Shown here piece by piece: positions 43,426 through 53,427 of a stretch of 64,000 nucleotides of DNA; position 1 is the stretch's first letter, and every line of letters starts with the position of its first letter. A program made the translations under genes and the position numbers. Under the pieces are notes generated by a model. That model was given only the letters and a program-made list of their open reading frames with translations, was not told the DNA's origin and ran no database searches. The DNA is taken from the NCBI GenBank assembly GCA_937928165.1, contig CALFVT010000006.1:107135-171134 (forward strand), given 5' to 3'. This stretch comes from an uncultured Caulobacterales bacterium. GTDB taxonomy: Bacteria; Pseudomonadota; Alphaproteobacteria; Caulobacterales; Maricaulaceae.

Positions 43426-45012
43426 TTAGGCTGCCTCATCTCCGGCTGGTTCTTTCACAGCCTCCAAGATATCTTTCAAGTTGAGCACCCGAAGGCCAAA
43501 AGCCGCAATAATATAAACGCCGCCGCCAAAGCCGCATAGAGCCAGCAGCGCTAAATAATCCGTCGCAATAGAGCCTGCCAACCAATGGCGCGTAAAAGGC
43601 TCCGCCGCCCAAAGCGCGGCGCCCATAATAAGCGCTGCAAACATGATACGTGGCAAGCGGCTTTGTAGCCTGGCGTCAATATGAAACCAACCATCACGGC
43701 GCAAAATAAACCCAAGACACATCACATTAATCCACGCCGCAATCGATGTTGCCAAGGCAAGACCATGAAAACCAATCGTAAAGAATAAAGCAACACCGAC
43801 AGATAAATTAATAAGCGCAGACAGGGCTGCGAATATCATCGGCGTACGGGTATTTTCGCGGGCAAAAAAAGCAGGGAGAAATATTTTTAAAAGCACAAAA
43901 GCCGGCAATCCAATCGCAAACATGGATAGGGCCAAAGCTGCGTTTTGTGTATCTTGCGGCATAAATTCTCCGCGTTCCAATAAACCGCCAATTAGAAAGT
44001 GAGGAACAAGCAAAAGCGCCATCGTCGCGGGTAATGTTAAAAAGGCCGCAATTTCCATCCCGCGGTTCATGCTATTCATTGCGCCTTGCTCATCTCCCGC
44101 CCGAAGCCGTCGCGAAAGCGTTGGTAATAAAGCAATACCCATCGCAATACCTATCATCGCAAGGGGGAGTTGATAGAGCCTATCTGCATAATAAAGCCAG
44201 CTCACTGCGCCGTCTTCAATCGTCGCAATTCTATGGCTTACGGCTAGGTTTATCTGCGTTATCCCCGCTGATAATAAACCGGGAACGCCCAAAACAAATA
44301 ATCGTTTGACGCCCGGCGTTAATCGTGGCCATCTTCTCGGCAGTGAAATTCCCGCACGCTTAAGCCCCCACCACAAGGCTGCGGCTTGTAACACCCCCGA
44401 TAATGTCATGCCTATGGCAAGCCATTGCGCCAACAGGCTAGAACTCATATTATTTTGACCCGCATAAGCGAGAATCCCAATCCAAACCACATTAAGCAGA
44501 GCTGGAACAAACGCGGCCGCAGCAAAATAATGCCGCGCATTCAACATGCCCGACATAAGTGCGGCTAATGACATTAAAATAAGATAAGGCATGGTAATGC
44601 GGGCGTAGATTACCGCCAAATCATAAGGGGCAAGCTGCCCCGGCACGGAGGAAACCTTATCAAGTCCGCCGCCGACCAGGTTTAAAGACCATGGCATGGA
44701 GAGCTCAAATATAATAACAATCGCCCCGACTAAAACCAGCAAGGCAGCAAAAGCTTCACCTGCAAAATCAGCCGCCGCTTTGTCTCCATCCCCTTCAAGC
44801 CGGCGAGCATAAAGCGGAATAAAAGCAGCGTTAAAAGCCCCTTCTGCAAACATACGGCGAAATAAATTCGGTAAGCGTGTGGCCGTTAAAAGTGCATCAT
44901 TAATAACGCTCGCTCCTAAAAACCGCGCGAGCAATACATCCCGTACAAGCCCTAGAATACGGCTAATCAAGGTCATTGATCCGATAATTGCAGTGGAACG
45001 AAGCAGCCTCAT
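43426..45012 (-). CDS. murJ: Lipid II flippase MurJ
   Basis: A 528-residue membrane protein of the MOP superfamily with about 14 helices that moves lipid II across the inner membrane. It starts RSTAIIGSMTLISRILGLVRDVLLARFLGA, followed by FRRMFAEGAFNAAFIPLY, and has the arginine-rich PTLSRRLRAGD loop. The ATG overlaps the glnD stop by four bases, an alphaproteobacterial arrangement. Its size and motifs fit MurJ rather than Wzx exporters. Confidence 0.95.
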   Translation of the reverse strand: MRLLRSTAIIGSMTLISRILGLVRDVLLARFLGASVINDALLTATRLPNLFRRMFAEGAFNAAFIPLYARRLEGDGDKAAADFAGEAFAALLVLVGAIVIIFELSMPWSLNLVGGGLDKVSSVPGQLAPYDLAVIYARITMPYLILMSLAALMSGMLNARHYFAAAAFVPALLNVVWIGILAYAGQNNMSSSLLAQWLAIGMTLSGVLQAAALWWGLKRAGISLPRRWPRLTPGVKRLFVLGVPGLLSAGITQINLAVSHRIATIEDGAVSWLYYADRLYQLPLAMIGIAMGIALLPTLSRRLRAGDEQGAMNSMNRGMEIAAFLTLPATMALLLVPHFLIGGLLERGEFMPQDTQNAALALSMFAIGLPAFVLLKIFLPAFFARENTRTPMIFAALSALINLSVGVALFFTIGFHGLALATSIAAWINVMCLGFILRRDGWFHIDARLQSRLPRIMFAALIMGAALWAAEPFTRHWLAGSIATDYLALLALCGFGGGVYIIAAFGLRVLNLKDILEAVKEPAGDEAA

Positions 45013-47846
45013 GCGGCGCTCACCACGTGGTCATCTTGTAAAATCGCCATAAGCGCCGTACGGATTTCACTTTGGCGTGCCTGCGCGGCCAAATCCGTCC
45101 CTCGGTAGCAGCGCACGTAAAACGCATCCACCGCCATTATGCCAACATTTTCAATATGAGCCGAGAGCAAGTTTAAATCGAGACCGCGCAGACAAGTTGA
45201 GAGTTCCCATAACAAGCCGGGGCGATCACGGCCTTGAATGTCAATAATAAACCGTTCCCCCTGCGCCGCTTTTGAGAATTTAATCTTCGGGCGCACAGGA
45301 ATCGCTTCAGCACGGCGCGAGCTCATAAGAACAGGGACAGAAAGGTCTTGAGTTTGCCCGCTTACCGCCGCTTTGGCCCGCGCTTTCAGCATATCAAGCA
45401 CCCCATCATTATCCCGGCCATAGGCGAGGTGCTGAGTGTTTTGCAAATAAAACACATTCATCACTAGGCCGCTCGCACCAGTGAATAAGCGCGCGCCAAT
45501 AATCGACGCATGGCTGGCAGCAATGGCAAGACATAAATCTGCAAAAAGCCCGCGGCGATCTTGGGTCATCACCCGCAGCTCTGTGTGGTCCTTTTTTAAA
45601 TTGCGGTGCGTTGCGACAGCGGCATCATCCCCCTGCGTACTTGGCCAAGAGCGGCTAATAAAACGGGCATGACGTACAAGATCAGGCATATCTGTGGCAT
45701 TAAAATACCCATCCGGGAGGTCTTCCATAACCGGCGCTGCAAGGCAGCGAATTTTCTCCGGCAAGCGCTCAAAGAGCTGCTCTTTCGCCGCCGCCGCACG
45801 GGCTTGGGGGGCCAAGGCAGGCTGTCCAGAGAGGTAGCGTGAAGCCGCATGGTAAAGCTCCCTTAGGAGCGAGCCTTTCCAGTCATTATAAATATCCGGC
45901 CCCACGGCGCGAATATCAACAATCGTCAGTACATAAAGCAAATCTAGCCGCTCTTGAGAGCCCATTAACCGGCCAAATTCCGCAATCATATCTGGGTCAG
46001 ATATATCCCGCCTTTGCGCGGTTTCAGATAAATCAAGATGACGGCGAATAAGCCAAGCCACCGTGTCGGTTATCTCTTTACTCATGCCGAGCCGGCGGCA
46101 AGCTTTCCGTCCCAGCATCGCTCCTTCGATACATTGGTCACCTTGCCCCTTGCCCGTATCATGTAAAAGACAGGCCAAATAAAGGGTAAGTTTTTGTTCA
46201 GTGGTAAAGCTTTGCGCAATCTGCGAGGCAATAGGGTTTTCCGCTTTGAACGCACCCACCAAAATATTATGAAAGTAATTAACAAGGTAAAGCGTGTGCT
46301 CATCGACTGTAAAGGCATGATGCATATTAAACTGTGTGCGCGCGACAATACCGCCAAACTCTAACAGGTAACGCCCTAAAACCCCGCTTTCATTCATCGC
46401 CTTAAGGGCCGCATAAGGCGCAGAGGATTCGAGTAGAACTTGCTTAAAAATACCCGCCACATCTTCGCGGCGGCGAAAATTATTATCAATCACATTTCGG
46501 CGAAAATTAATCGCCTGAAAAGCATCTGGGTGAATATCCAAATTATGCACCCCCGCCTCTTTAAAGAGTTGCATAATTAAGTCTGGGCGGCGGCGGATTT
46601 GCATGGCGTCCACAAAATTAATACGGCCTTTATGAACATGAAAATCTTTATTTTTCATCCTTCGGCGGCGATTGGAAACAAAGCGGCTAAGTCCTTTGGG
46701 GAGGCTTAAAGCATTTTCATCCTCAAGCCGCGCACAGGCAATTCGCGTTAATGCGCCAACCTCTCGGGCATTGGTGAAATACTCGCGCATATAACGCTCA
46801 ACAGCGATTTCAATCGGGCCAGAAGCATAGCCCATCTTCCGCGCTAAAACTGTTTGGTGGTCAAAAGACAAAGTCTCCGTTGGCCGTTTCGCCGTGAGGT
46901 GAAGGTGGATACGGGCCCGCCATAAAAAGTCCGCCGCCCGCGCAAATCGCCGGGCCGCTGATGTGTCAAAAAGCTGCATATCCACATAGGGCTCTGTCGC
47001 CTGCGCATCTGTAATTGCGCCGTCTTTATCCAAAAACCGCGCCATCCAATAAAGCACATGAAGGTCGCGTAAACCGCCTTTACCTTCTTTCACATTCGGC
47101 TCAATCACATAGCGCGAATTACCTTCACGGTTATGACGGGCATCGCGCTCCACCAGTTTTTGCGCAATATATTGGCGGCCCTTACCCTTGGTAATTTCTT
47201 TTCGAAACCGCGCATATAGCCTATTCGCTAGCGCTTCATCACCCGATAAAAACCGCATATCCAAAAGCGCAGTTAAGATTGTTTGATCCGTTTTCGCGAG
47301 CGCCAAACATTGATCCACTGAGCGGGTCGATTGCCCGACTTTAAGCCCCATATCCCAAAGCATATAGAGCATATATTCCACGGCGCTTTCCGTAAAAGCA
47401 GAGCCTTTATTATCAGCCAAAAGAAATAATAAATCTATGTCTGAAAACGGCGCCATTTCCCCGCGCCCATTGCCGCCAACAAGGCAGACCGCAAAGCGCT
47501 CACTTGGTGTTGGGTTTGACGCGCGAACAATATGGGTCACCGTATAATCATAAAGTGCTGTCAGCATTTCATCATGAATAGCGGCAATTCTTCGCGCCAT
47601 TTCCAGCCCGCCAAGCCGCCCCATAATAAACATATCTTCGGCCCGCTCCATAGCGCCGCAGCGAGTTGTTTTAAACATGTTTAAAATATCGCGCCGTAGC
47701 TGACTACCCCCGGCCTTATGACGCGCGGTTAATTGCGCCCGAAATTTAGTGCCGTTAATCCCTGTCTCAACAGCTATATTCCCTCGGTTAGGAATCGTAA
47801 GGCGGCGGCGGTGAGGCGCGCCAGATATACGGCCCGGTAATTTCAT
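45009..47846 (-). CDS. glnD: Bifunctional PII uridylyltransferase/uridylyl-removing enzyme
   Basis: Glutamine sensor that uridylylates PII proteins when nitrogen is short and removes UMP when it is plentiful. The 945-residue protein has the nucleotidyltransferase motif GGNGRGEMAPFSDIDLLFLL (near 125-145) and an HD domain with EHTLYLVNYFH and CLLHDTGKGQGDQ. Two C-terminal ACT domains follow (about 750-815, VMTQDRRGLFADLCLA, and 865-930, IIDIQGRDRPGLLWEL), which bind glutamine. It sits between mutS (14-base gap) and murJ (overlap). Confidence 0.97.
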   Translation of the reverse strand: MKLPGRISGAPHRRRLTIPNRGNIAVETGINGTKFRAQLTARHKAGGSQLRRDILNMFKTTRCGAMERAEDMFIMGRLGGLEMARRIAAIHDEMLTALYDYTVTHIVRASNPTPSERFAVCLVGGNGRGEMAPFSDIDLLFLLADNKGSAFTESAVEYMLYMLWDMGLKVGQSTRSVDQCLALAKTDQTILTALLDMRFLSGDEALANRLYARFRKEITKGKGRQYIAQKLVERDARHNREGNSRYVIEPNVKEGKGGLRDLHVLYWMARFLDKDGAITDAQATEPYVDMQLFDTSAARRFARAADFLWRARIHLHLTAKRPTETLSFDHQTVLARKMGYASGPIEIAVERYMREYFTNAREVGALTRIACARLEDENALSLPKGLSRFVSNRRRRMKNKDFHVHKGRINFVDAMQIRRRPDLIMQLFKEAGVHNLDIHPDAFQAINFRRNVIDNNFRRREDVAGIFKQVLLESSAPYAALKAMNESGVLGRYLLEFGGIVARTQFNMHHAFTVDEHTLYLVNYFHNILVGAFKAENPIASQIAQSFTTEQKLTLYLACLLHDTGKGQGDQCIEGAMLGRKACRRLGMSKEITDTVAWLIRRHLDLSETAQRRDISDPDMIAEFGRLMGSQERLDLLYVLTIVDIRAVGPDIYNDWKGSLLRELYHAASRYLSGQPALAPQARAAAAKEQLFERLPEKIRCLAAPVMEDLPDGYFNATDMPDLVRHARFISRSWPSTQGDDAAVATHRNLKKDHTELRVMTQDRRGLFADLCLAIAASHASIIGARLFTGASGLVMNVFYLQNTQHLAYGRDNDGVLDMLKARAKAAVSGQTQDLSVPVLMSSRRAEAIPVRPKIKFSKAAQGERFIIDIQGRDRPGLLWELSTCLRGLDLNLLSAHIENVGIMAVDAFYVRCYRGTDLAAQARQSEIRTALMAILQDDHVVSAA

Positions 47847-47860
47847 AAATACAGCTTCAT

Positions 47861-50569
47861 TTAATGCTCTTGGCCTAGCTTATCTTTCAGCTCATAGAGA
47901 AGGTCAAGGGCGGCGCGCGGTGAGAGGTTATTAACGTCAAGCGCTTGGAGCGCCCGCTCAACCGCGCTTGGCGCTTTCGGCTCTGGCGCTTTAACAGGGG
48001 CAGAGAATAGCGGCAGGCTCCCGAGCTGATCGCCCATTGCGTCTTGTTCTTTTTCAAGCCGGTTTAGAACCGCCCGTGCCCGCTCAACCGCCGCTTTTGG
48101 CAGTCCTGCCAGCTTTGCCACTTGAACGCCGTAGGATTTATCCGCCGCTCCAGCCCGAACGTCATGAAGAAAGATCAGATCCCCTTCCCATTCTTTAGCG
48201 TGTAGACAAGCATTACTCGCCATATCCAGATTATCAATCAGGTCTGTAAGTTCATGATAATGGGTGGCAAAAAGGGCGCGGGATTGATTAACGCTATAAA
48301 GATGCTCCGCCGCTGCCCACGCAATCGATAAGCCGTCAAACGTGGCAGTGCCGCGCCCAATTTCGTCTAAGATGACAAAACTTCGCGGGGTTGATAAATT
48401 CAAGATCGCCGCCGTTTCGATCATTTCCACCATAAAGGTTGATTGCCCTTTGGAAAGATCATCAGACGCGCCAACCCGAGAAAAAAGCTGATCGGCAACC
48501 CCAATATGGGCTGCGTCTGCGGGGACAAAAAACCCAGATTGGGCCAAGATAAACATTACCGCGTTTTGCCGTAAATAAGTTGACTTACCGGCCATATTTG
48601 GCCCCGTAATCAAGGTCAACCGAGCCCCCTGCGCCCCTGCGCTATCAAGGCGGCAATCATTCGGCGTAAAGGGATGGTTCGCTGCTTTAGATAAAGCTGC
48701 TTCGACGACCGGGTGACGGCCCGCTTTAATATCAAACCGCAGACTCATATCAACCACGGGGCGGCAGGCCTTATTATCCCGGGCCCAAACGGCTGCACCG
48801 CAGGCCACATCCAGCGCCGCCAAAGCCGCCGCCATATCCCGCACCCTATCGGCTTCGTGATTGAGGCGTTCAAGAAATTGCGTCAACACCGCCTGTTCAA
48901 TAGCAAGCGCTTTATCGGCCGCACCAGATATTTTTGCGTCAATCTCCGCCAGCTCTGTGGTTGTAAATCGTACGCCGCTCACAAGGGTTTGGCGGTGAAT
49001 AAACGGGCTATCGGGCCCCATATTGAGCATTTTATCCGCATATTTCGGCGTCACTTCAATGAAGAAGCCCAAAACATTATTATGTTTAATTTTAAGATTG
49101 GGCACATCCGCGCGCTGTGCATATTGGGCCTGCAATCCCGCAATGACTTTTCGGCTCTCATCGCGCAGTGTCTTTAACTGGTCAAGCTCTGCTGACCATC
49201 CGGCTTTAATAAAATTACCATCTCGTGCCAAGACAGGCACATCATCTTGCAAGGCTTTGTGCAAATCATCAACTAATGCTGCCAAAGACGCCTTATCAGA
49301 CAGGCTTAGGGCGGCGAGCATGTTTTTTATATTAACCGGCACATCAAGACCCGGGCGGCGGGCAAAAGCAGCGGAGATAAGCTCCCCCTGTTTCAAAGTC
49401 GCCGCAAGGGTTTGAAGATCACGCGGCCCGCCTCGTCCTAATATCAGCCGCGATAAAGCCCGCTGCATATCCCCGCATTCCCGCAGCAAGCCCCGCAGAT
49501 CGCCGCATAAATCCATTTGCTCAGTGAAAAATGCAGCCTCTGATAGGCGGGCATTAATCGCGCCAACATCAATTAATGGCCGGGATATCCGCATCGCCAA
49601 CAACCGCGCACCGGGGCCCGTGACGGTTTTATCAATCACGGATAACAGAGAGCCTTTTCGCAGCCCACTCTGGGTGCGGTCAATCTCAAGACTGCGGCGG
49701 GTTGCAGGGTCAATCGCCATATATCCGGCGGTGCTTTGCTGCTGCGGGGCGGAAAGCTCTGGTCTTTGCCCCGCTTGGGTTAATTCCAAATAATCCAGCA
49801 GCGCCCCACAGGCAGAAATCTCGACAGCGGAGAAGGCCCCAAAGCCCTCAAGACTGCCAACATTATAACAAGCCCTAAGCCGCGCCTCGCCGTTGCGCCG
49901 GTCAAATTTCGGTGCGGGCAAAGGGGTCAGCGCCGCCGCCGCCACATTGAGTTTAGTAAGAAATTCGGGGCTATGATAAAGCACTTCCGGCAAGACTAAC
50001 TCCCGCGGGTTAAGAGCCGAAAGCTCACTGAGCAGCCGCATTTCATCCGCTGCGCAAACGCGAAACTGCCCGTCGGAGATGTCTGCCCAAGCCAGTGCAT
50101 AATCCCCCGCAAGGCTTTTGGCGATACAGGCGATAAAATTCGCCCCGCGTGCATCCAAAAGATTATCTTCCGTTAGGGTTCCCGGCGTGACAACGCGGAC
50201 AATCTCTCGGCGTACCACGGATTTAGAGCCGCGCTTTTTGGCCTCTGCTGGATCTTCGGTTTGTTCACACACGCCGACCCGAAATCCTTTTTTAATGAGG
50301 CGCTGTAAATAGGTTTCCGCCGCATGAACTGGGACGCCGCACATGGGAATAGCTTCGCCGTCATGTTTACCGCGTTTGGTCAGAGCAATATCCAGCGCCG
50401 CCGCCGCTTTGACCGCATCGTCGAAAAATAATTCGTAGAAATCACCCATGCGGTAAAATAATAAGACCTCTGGCCCGGCCTCTTCTTTAATGCCTAAATA
50501 TTGCGCCATCATCGGGGTCAGCTTGGCCAGTTTCACGGCCGTTTTAGGATCTTTTTGCGGTGATTTCAT
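47861..50569 (-). CDS. mutS: DNA mismatch repair protein MutS
   Basis: Recognises mismatches and small loops. The 902-residue MutS1 protein shows the mismatch-binding [15 protein letters not shown] (Phe-x-Glu in the conserved location), the lever/clamp region and the C-terminal ATPase: Walker [14 protein letters not shown], Walker [17 protein letters not shown] and the helix-turn-helix dimer region near [15 protein letters not shown]. The length is normal. No mutL is in the window. Confidence 0.97.
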   Translation of the reverse strand: MKSPQKDPKTAVKLAKLTPMMAQYLGIKEEAGPEVLLFYRMGDFYELFFDDAVKAAAALDIALTKRGKHDGEAIPMCGVPVHAAETYLQRLIKKGFRVGVCEQTEDPAEAKKRGSKSVVRREIVRVVTPGTLTEDNLLDARGANFIACIAKSLAGDYALAWADISDGQFRVCAADEMRLLSELSALNPRELVLPEVLYHSPEFLTKLNVAAAALTPLPAPKFDRRNGEARLRACYNVGSLEGFGAFSAVEISACGALLDYLELTQAGQRPELSAPQQQSTAGYMAIDPATRRSLEIDRTQSGLRKGSLLSVIDKTVTGPGARLLAMRISRPLIDVGAINARLSEAAFFTEQMDLCGDLRGLLRECGDMQRALSRLILGRGGPRDLQTLAATLKQGELISAAFARRPGLDVPVNIKNMLAALSLSDKASLAALVDDLHKALQDDVPVLARDGNFIKAGWSAELDQLKTLRDESRKVIAGLQAQYAQRADVPNLKIKHNNVLGFFIEVTPKYADKMLNMGPDSPFIHRQTLVSGVRFTTTELAEIDAKISGAADKALAIEQAVLTQFLERLNHEADRVRDMAAALAALDVACGAAVWARDNKACRPVVDMSLRFDIKAGRHPVVEAALSKAANHPFTPNDCRLDSAGAQGARLTLITGPNMAGKSTYLRQNAVMFILAQSGFFVPADAAHIGVADQLFSRVGASDDLSKGQSTFMVEMIETAAILNLSTPRSFVILDEIGRGTATFDGLSIAWAAAEHLYSVNQSRALFATHYHELTDLIDNLDMASNACLHAKEWEGDLIFLHDVRAGAADKSYGVQVAKLAGLPKAAVERARAVLNRLEKEQDAMGDQLGSLPLFSAPVKAPEPKAPSAVERALQALDVNNLSPRAALDLLYELKDKLGQEH

Positions 50570-50623
50570 ATTCAGCTGTAACGTCCTATATTGCCACGAA
50601 TAAATACATTATTTCAGGGCCGC

Positions 50624-51973
50624 TTATAGCTGCGCCTTATCATCTTTGCGAATACCTTTTGCCACATCTGGGCCAAATATCATAATAATCACCGTTAAAA
50701 TAATAGCAGGAATGCCTAAACAAGCTGAAAATAGAAAAAACGTCTCAAACCCCATTTTATTGGCCATGAGGCCTGTAAAGCCGCTTAATGTTTTACCAAT
50801 GAGATTAAACATAGAGCTTAAAAAAGCATATTGTGTCGCGGCAAACCTAAGCTCTGTTAGGGAAGAGAGATAAGCAATGAATACAGTCGCTGCAAAGCCT
50901 GCTGCAAGATTATCCGCCCCAACCGTGACAAATAAATATAATGTTTTCGGATCGCTAATCGTCGCTAACCACACGAAGGCGCCGTTTGTAAGCACCATGA
51001 GTGTTGAGCCAATGATAAGACAGCGCATGAGGCCAAATCGTATAGAAATTAAGCCGCCTAAAAACCCACCCAAAACGACGGGCCACGGACCAAAGAAACT
51101 GGATACCAAGCCAATTTGCGTTTCTGTATAGCCTATATGTTGATAGAGCGGTTTCGCCATTGGCCCCATTGTCTTATCGCTAATAAGATAAGTTGCAACA
51201 AGAAGAAAAACGATCGGTGTCCATAGCCCTAAACGTCCAACAAAAGAGAAAAAGGGAGCGACAACATTTTCCTTAACTGCATCTGATAATGTTAAAGCTT
51301 TACGGCGATTTTCTCGTGAGGGTTCTTTAATAAAAAATATAACACATCCATTTAAAGCCATTATTCCTGCCATAAAGACATAAGCTATATTCCAATTAAA
51401 TTGCCCTGCAATGATATAGGATAGCCCGGCCGCTATGATGGCGAGGCGGTAGCCGAGAACATAGGTGGCTGCCATGTTCGCTTGTTCATTATTTGGGGCG
51501 GCTTCAATTCGCCAAGCATCTACAGAGATATCTAGTGTTGCACCAAAGATGGCTAGGACCACAGCACCAAGTGCCAGACGTGATAAATTTTCAGATGGGT
51601 CTGAACTCGCTATCATCAACATACCGGTTATGGTGCCAATGACTGCCAACAACATCCAAGATCGGCGTTGTCCTAAGACTCCTAAAAGGCTGGGGAGTTT
51701 TATACGGTCAACTAGTGGTGCCCAAAAAACCTTGAAGGTGTAAGCGAGGCCAATCCATGAAAAAAATCCAATAACGGAAAGATCAATACTTTCCTTTTTC
51801 ATCCAAAACGCTAACTCTGAATATATTAACATAAAGGGTAAGCCAGACGCAAAGCCAAGGCTCATCATCGCCAGCATTTTAGGCTGAAAATAGGTGCTTA
51901 TGGCGTCCCGCCACTCGCTTGGAAGGCGCGATAATATTCGAGATATTTTGAATGATGAGCGCGCGTGATTCAT
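50624..51973 (-). CDS. ampG: AmpG-type MFS transporter
   Basis: A 449-residue, roughly 12-helix permease. The start MLAMMSLGFASGLPFMLIYSELAFWMKKE and the loop FKVFWAPLVDRIKLP are typical of AmpG, the importer of anhydro-muropeptides for peptidoglycan recycling. ATLDISVDAWRIEAAPNNEQ is another signature. Alphaproteobacteria often have several AmpG-like genes and other MFS permeases share the fold, so the substrate is probable rather than certain. It follows nothing closely; mutS starts 54 bases downstream. Confidence 0.82.
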   Translation of the reverse strand: MNHARSSFKISRILSRLPSEWRDAISTYFQPKMLAMMSLGFASGLPFMLIYSELAFWMKKESIDLSVIGFFSWIGLAYTFKVFWAPLVDRIKLPSLLGVLGQRRSWMLLAVIGTITGMLMIASSDPSENLSRLALGAVVLAIFGATLDISVDAWRIEAAPNNEQANMAATYVLGYRLAIIAAGLSYIIAGQFNWNIAYVFMAGIMALNGCVIFFIKEPSRENRRKALTLSDAVKENVVAPFFSFVGRLGLWTPIVFLLVATYLISDKTMGPMAKPLYQHIGYTETQIGLVSSFFGPWPVVLGGFLGGLISIRFGLMRCLIIGSTLMVLTNGAFVWLATISDPKTLYLFVTVGADNLAAGFAATVFIAYLSSLTELRFAATQYAFLSSMFNLIGKTLSGFTGLMANKMGFETFFLFSACLGIPAIILTVIIMIFGPDVAKGIRKDDKAQL

Positions 51974-52057
51974 AGCCGCAACCTGCCCGTATCAGGCCAG
52001 ATTGTCTAGCAACAAACCCTCGCTAATTTGCTTATTACTTGTGAGTGATTTAATCGC

Positions 52058-53290
52058 CTAAGCTGCAGCAGCAGACGCGCTTTTTGTCCAAGTCTGTACC
52101 ATTTGCTGTAATTCTTCGGCAGAGACAGGTTTAGTCATGAAATCATTCATTCCTGCGTCGAAACAGGCATTGCGGTCATCATCAAATGCATTGGCCGTGA
52201 GGGCAATAATCGGAACCCCTTTGGCTTCATTGCTAAGGCCGCGAATCTTACGTGTCGCTTCAAGGCCGTCCATATTGGGCATGCGCATATCCATCAAAAT
52301 CATATCATATTGACTGGATTTCACAGCATCAACTGCCAAGCTTCCGTCTTCAACCACATCAACATAACAGCCATCTGCTTCTAGAAGCGTGCGGGTGAGC
52401 AGTGCATTAATGGCATTATCTTCGGCCAATAATATGCGTGGTAAATCCGGCGAAGCTTGCGGTTTAGCCGTTAAATTTGATTCCGGCGCAGCTATGGCGG
52501 AGACATCTTCCATCTTAGTGTCTTGATGAGACGTATTTTGCGGAGCCGCCGGTTTTTCATCTGCACCAACGGCTTTGGCAATCACCGCATCGCGCCAGTT
52601 GGTTCCAAGAATACTCTCATCATCTTCTATTGGTAGAGCACGGCGCTCAAAGTCACGTTCAGCTTTAGGTTCTGGTTCAGCGGCTGTTTCCATCTGGGGC
52701 GCAGGGGGCACAGGCTCATAATGCGCCGGCGCAGAGGCTTCGGCGTGCTCGCGTTCAACAGCAACATGTGTTTCTGTATCAAGAGGCGCTACAGGCTCAT
52801 GGGGTGTTTCAATTTGTGGGGCTTCATATTGTGGAGCATCATTGAGCGGCGGAGCTGACATTTCAGCGGGCGGTGCATCATAGCTCACCGCGCTATGATG
52901 TTCATTAACGGGCGGCGTCCCAGCCACATCATGACCCTGAATGGGAGCAGCAGCTATTTGCGCCGAATCCGGTGGCGGCATTTGAGTTATTAAAGCCGTC
53001 ACATTGCGCGATATGGCTAAGGCGCCGCCATCAGCCATTCCATATTCCAGCCAATCAAAAACTTGTTCACCCGCCGAGCTTGGCATACGGCTTTCGAAAC
53101 GGGAAGGCTGTGGGCCTAAAACCGGGGCAGGCCAGCCATCTACAGCGCAGCCATGCCAATCTGTGACCTGACCGCCGTATAATTGCAAGAACGCAGCATT
53201 AACAAAGATAATACCCCCTTGGGCATTACGCTTTATGATCGGGTCCGGCCAAGGCCAGAGCTGTGCAGCTAACATATCGTCTGCGCTCAT
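52058..53290 (-). CDS. PAS-linker-response receiver protein without kinase domain
   Basis: A 410-residue signalling protein. Residues about 10-100 look like a PAS domain (PDPIIKRNAQGGIIFVNAAFLQLYGG and LEYGMADGGALAISRNVT). A 170-residue proline/alanine/glutamate-rich linker follows. The C-terminal receiver domain (283-405) has the acidic pocket LLAEDN, phospho-acceptor Asp334 in MILMDMRMPNMDGL, the switch Thr in IIALTAN and Lys387 in MTKPVS. The receiver is of the hybrid-kinase type, but no HisKA or HATPase part is present. It must be phosphorylated by another kinase or phosphotransferase. GGGAG lies 6 bases before the ATG. Confidence 0.85.
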   Translation of the reverse strand: MSADDMLAAQLWPWPDPIIKRNAQGGIIFVNAAFLQLYGGQVTDWHGCAVDGWPAPVLGPQPSRFESRMPSSAGEQVFDWLEYGMADGGALAISRNVTALITQMPPPDSAQIAAAPIQGHDVAGTPPVNEHHSAVSYDAPPAEMSAPPLNDAPQYEAPQIETPHEPVAPLDTETHVAVEREHAEASAPAHYEPVPPAPQMETAAEPEPKAERDFERRALPIEDDESILGTNWRDAVIAKAVGADEKPAAPQNTSHQDTKMEDVSAIAAPESNLTAKPQASPDLPRILLAEDNAINALLTRTLLEADGCYVDVVEDGSLAVDAVKSSQYDMILMDMRMPNMDGLEATRKIRGLSNEAKGVPIIALTANAFDDDRNACFDAGMNDFMTKPVSAEELQQMVQTWTKSASAAAA

Positions 53291-53427
53291 GGAAACTCCC
53301 TAAAATATTGAATCTCTTAACAGATATTATGAGGAATGAGTCTAAACAATATCTTACCAAATCCACAAAAACAGCTTAATTACAGTTATATTCGCCTTAT
53401 TCTTAAAACAAACAGGGCTTATTTTAG

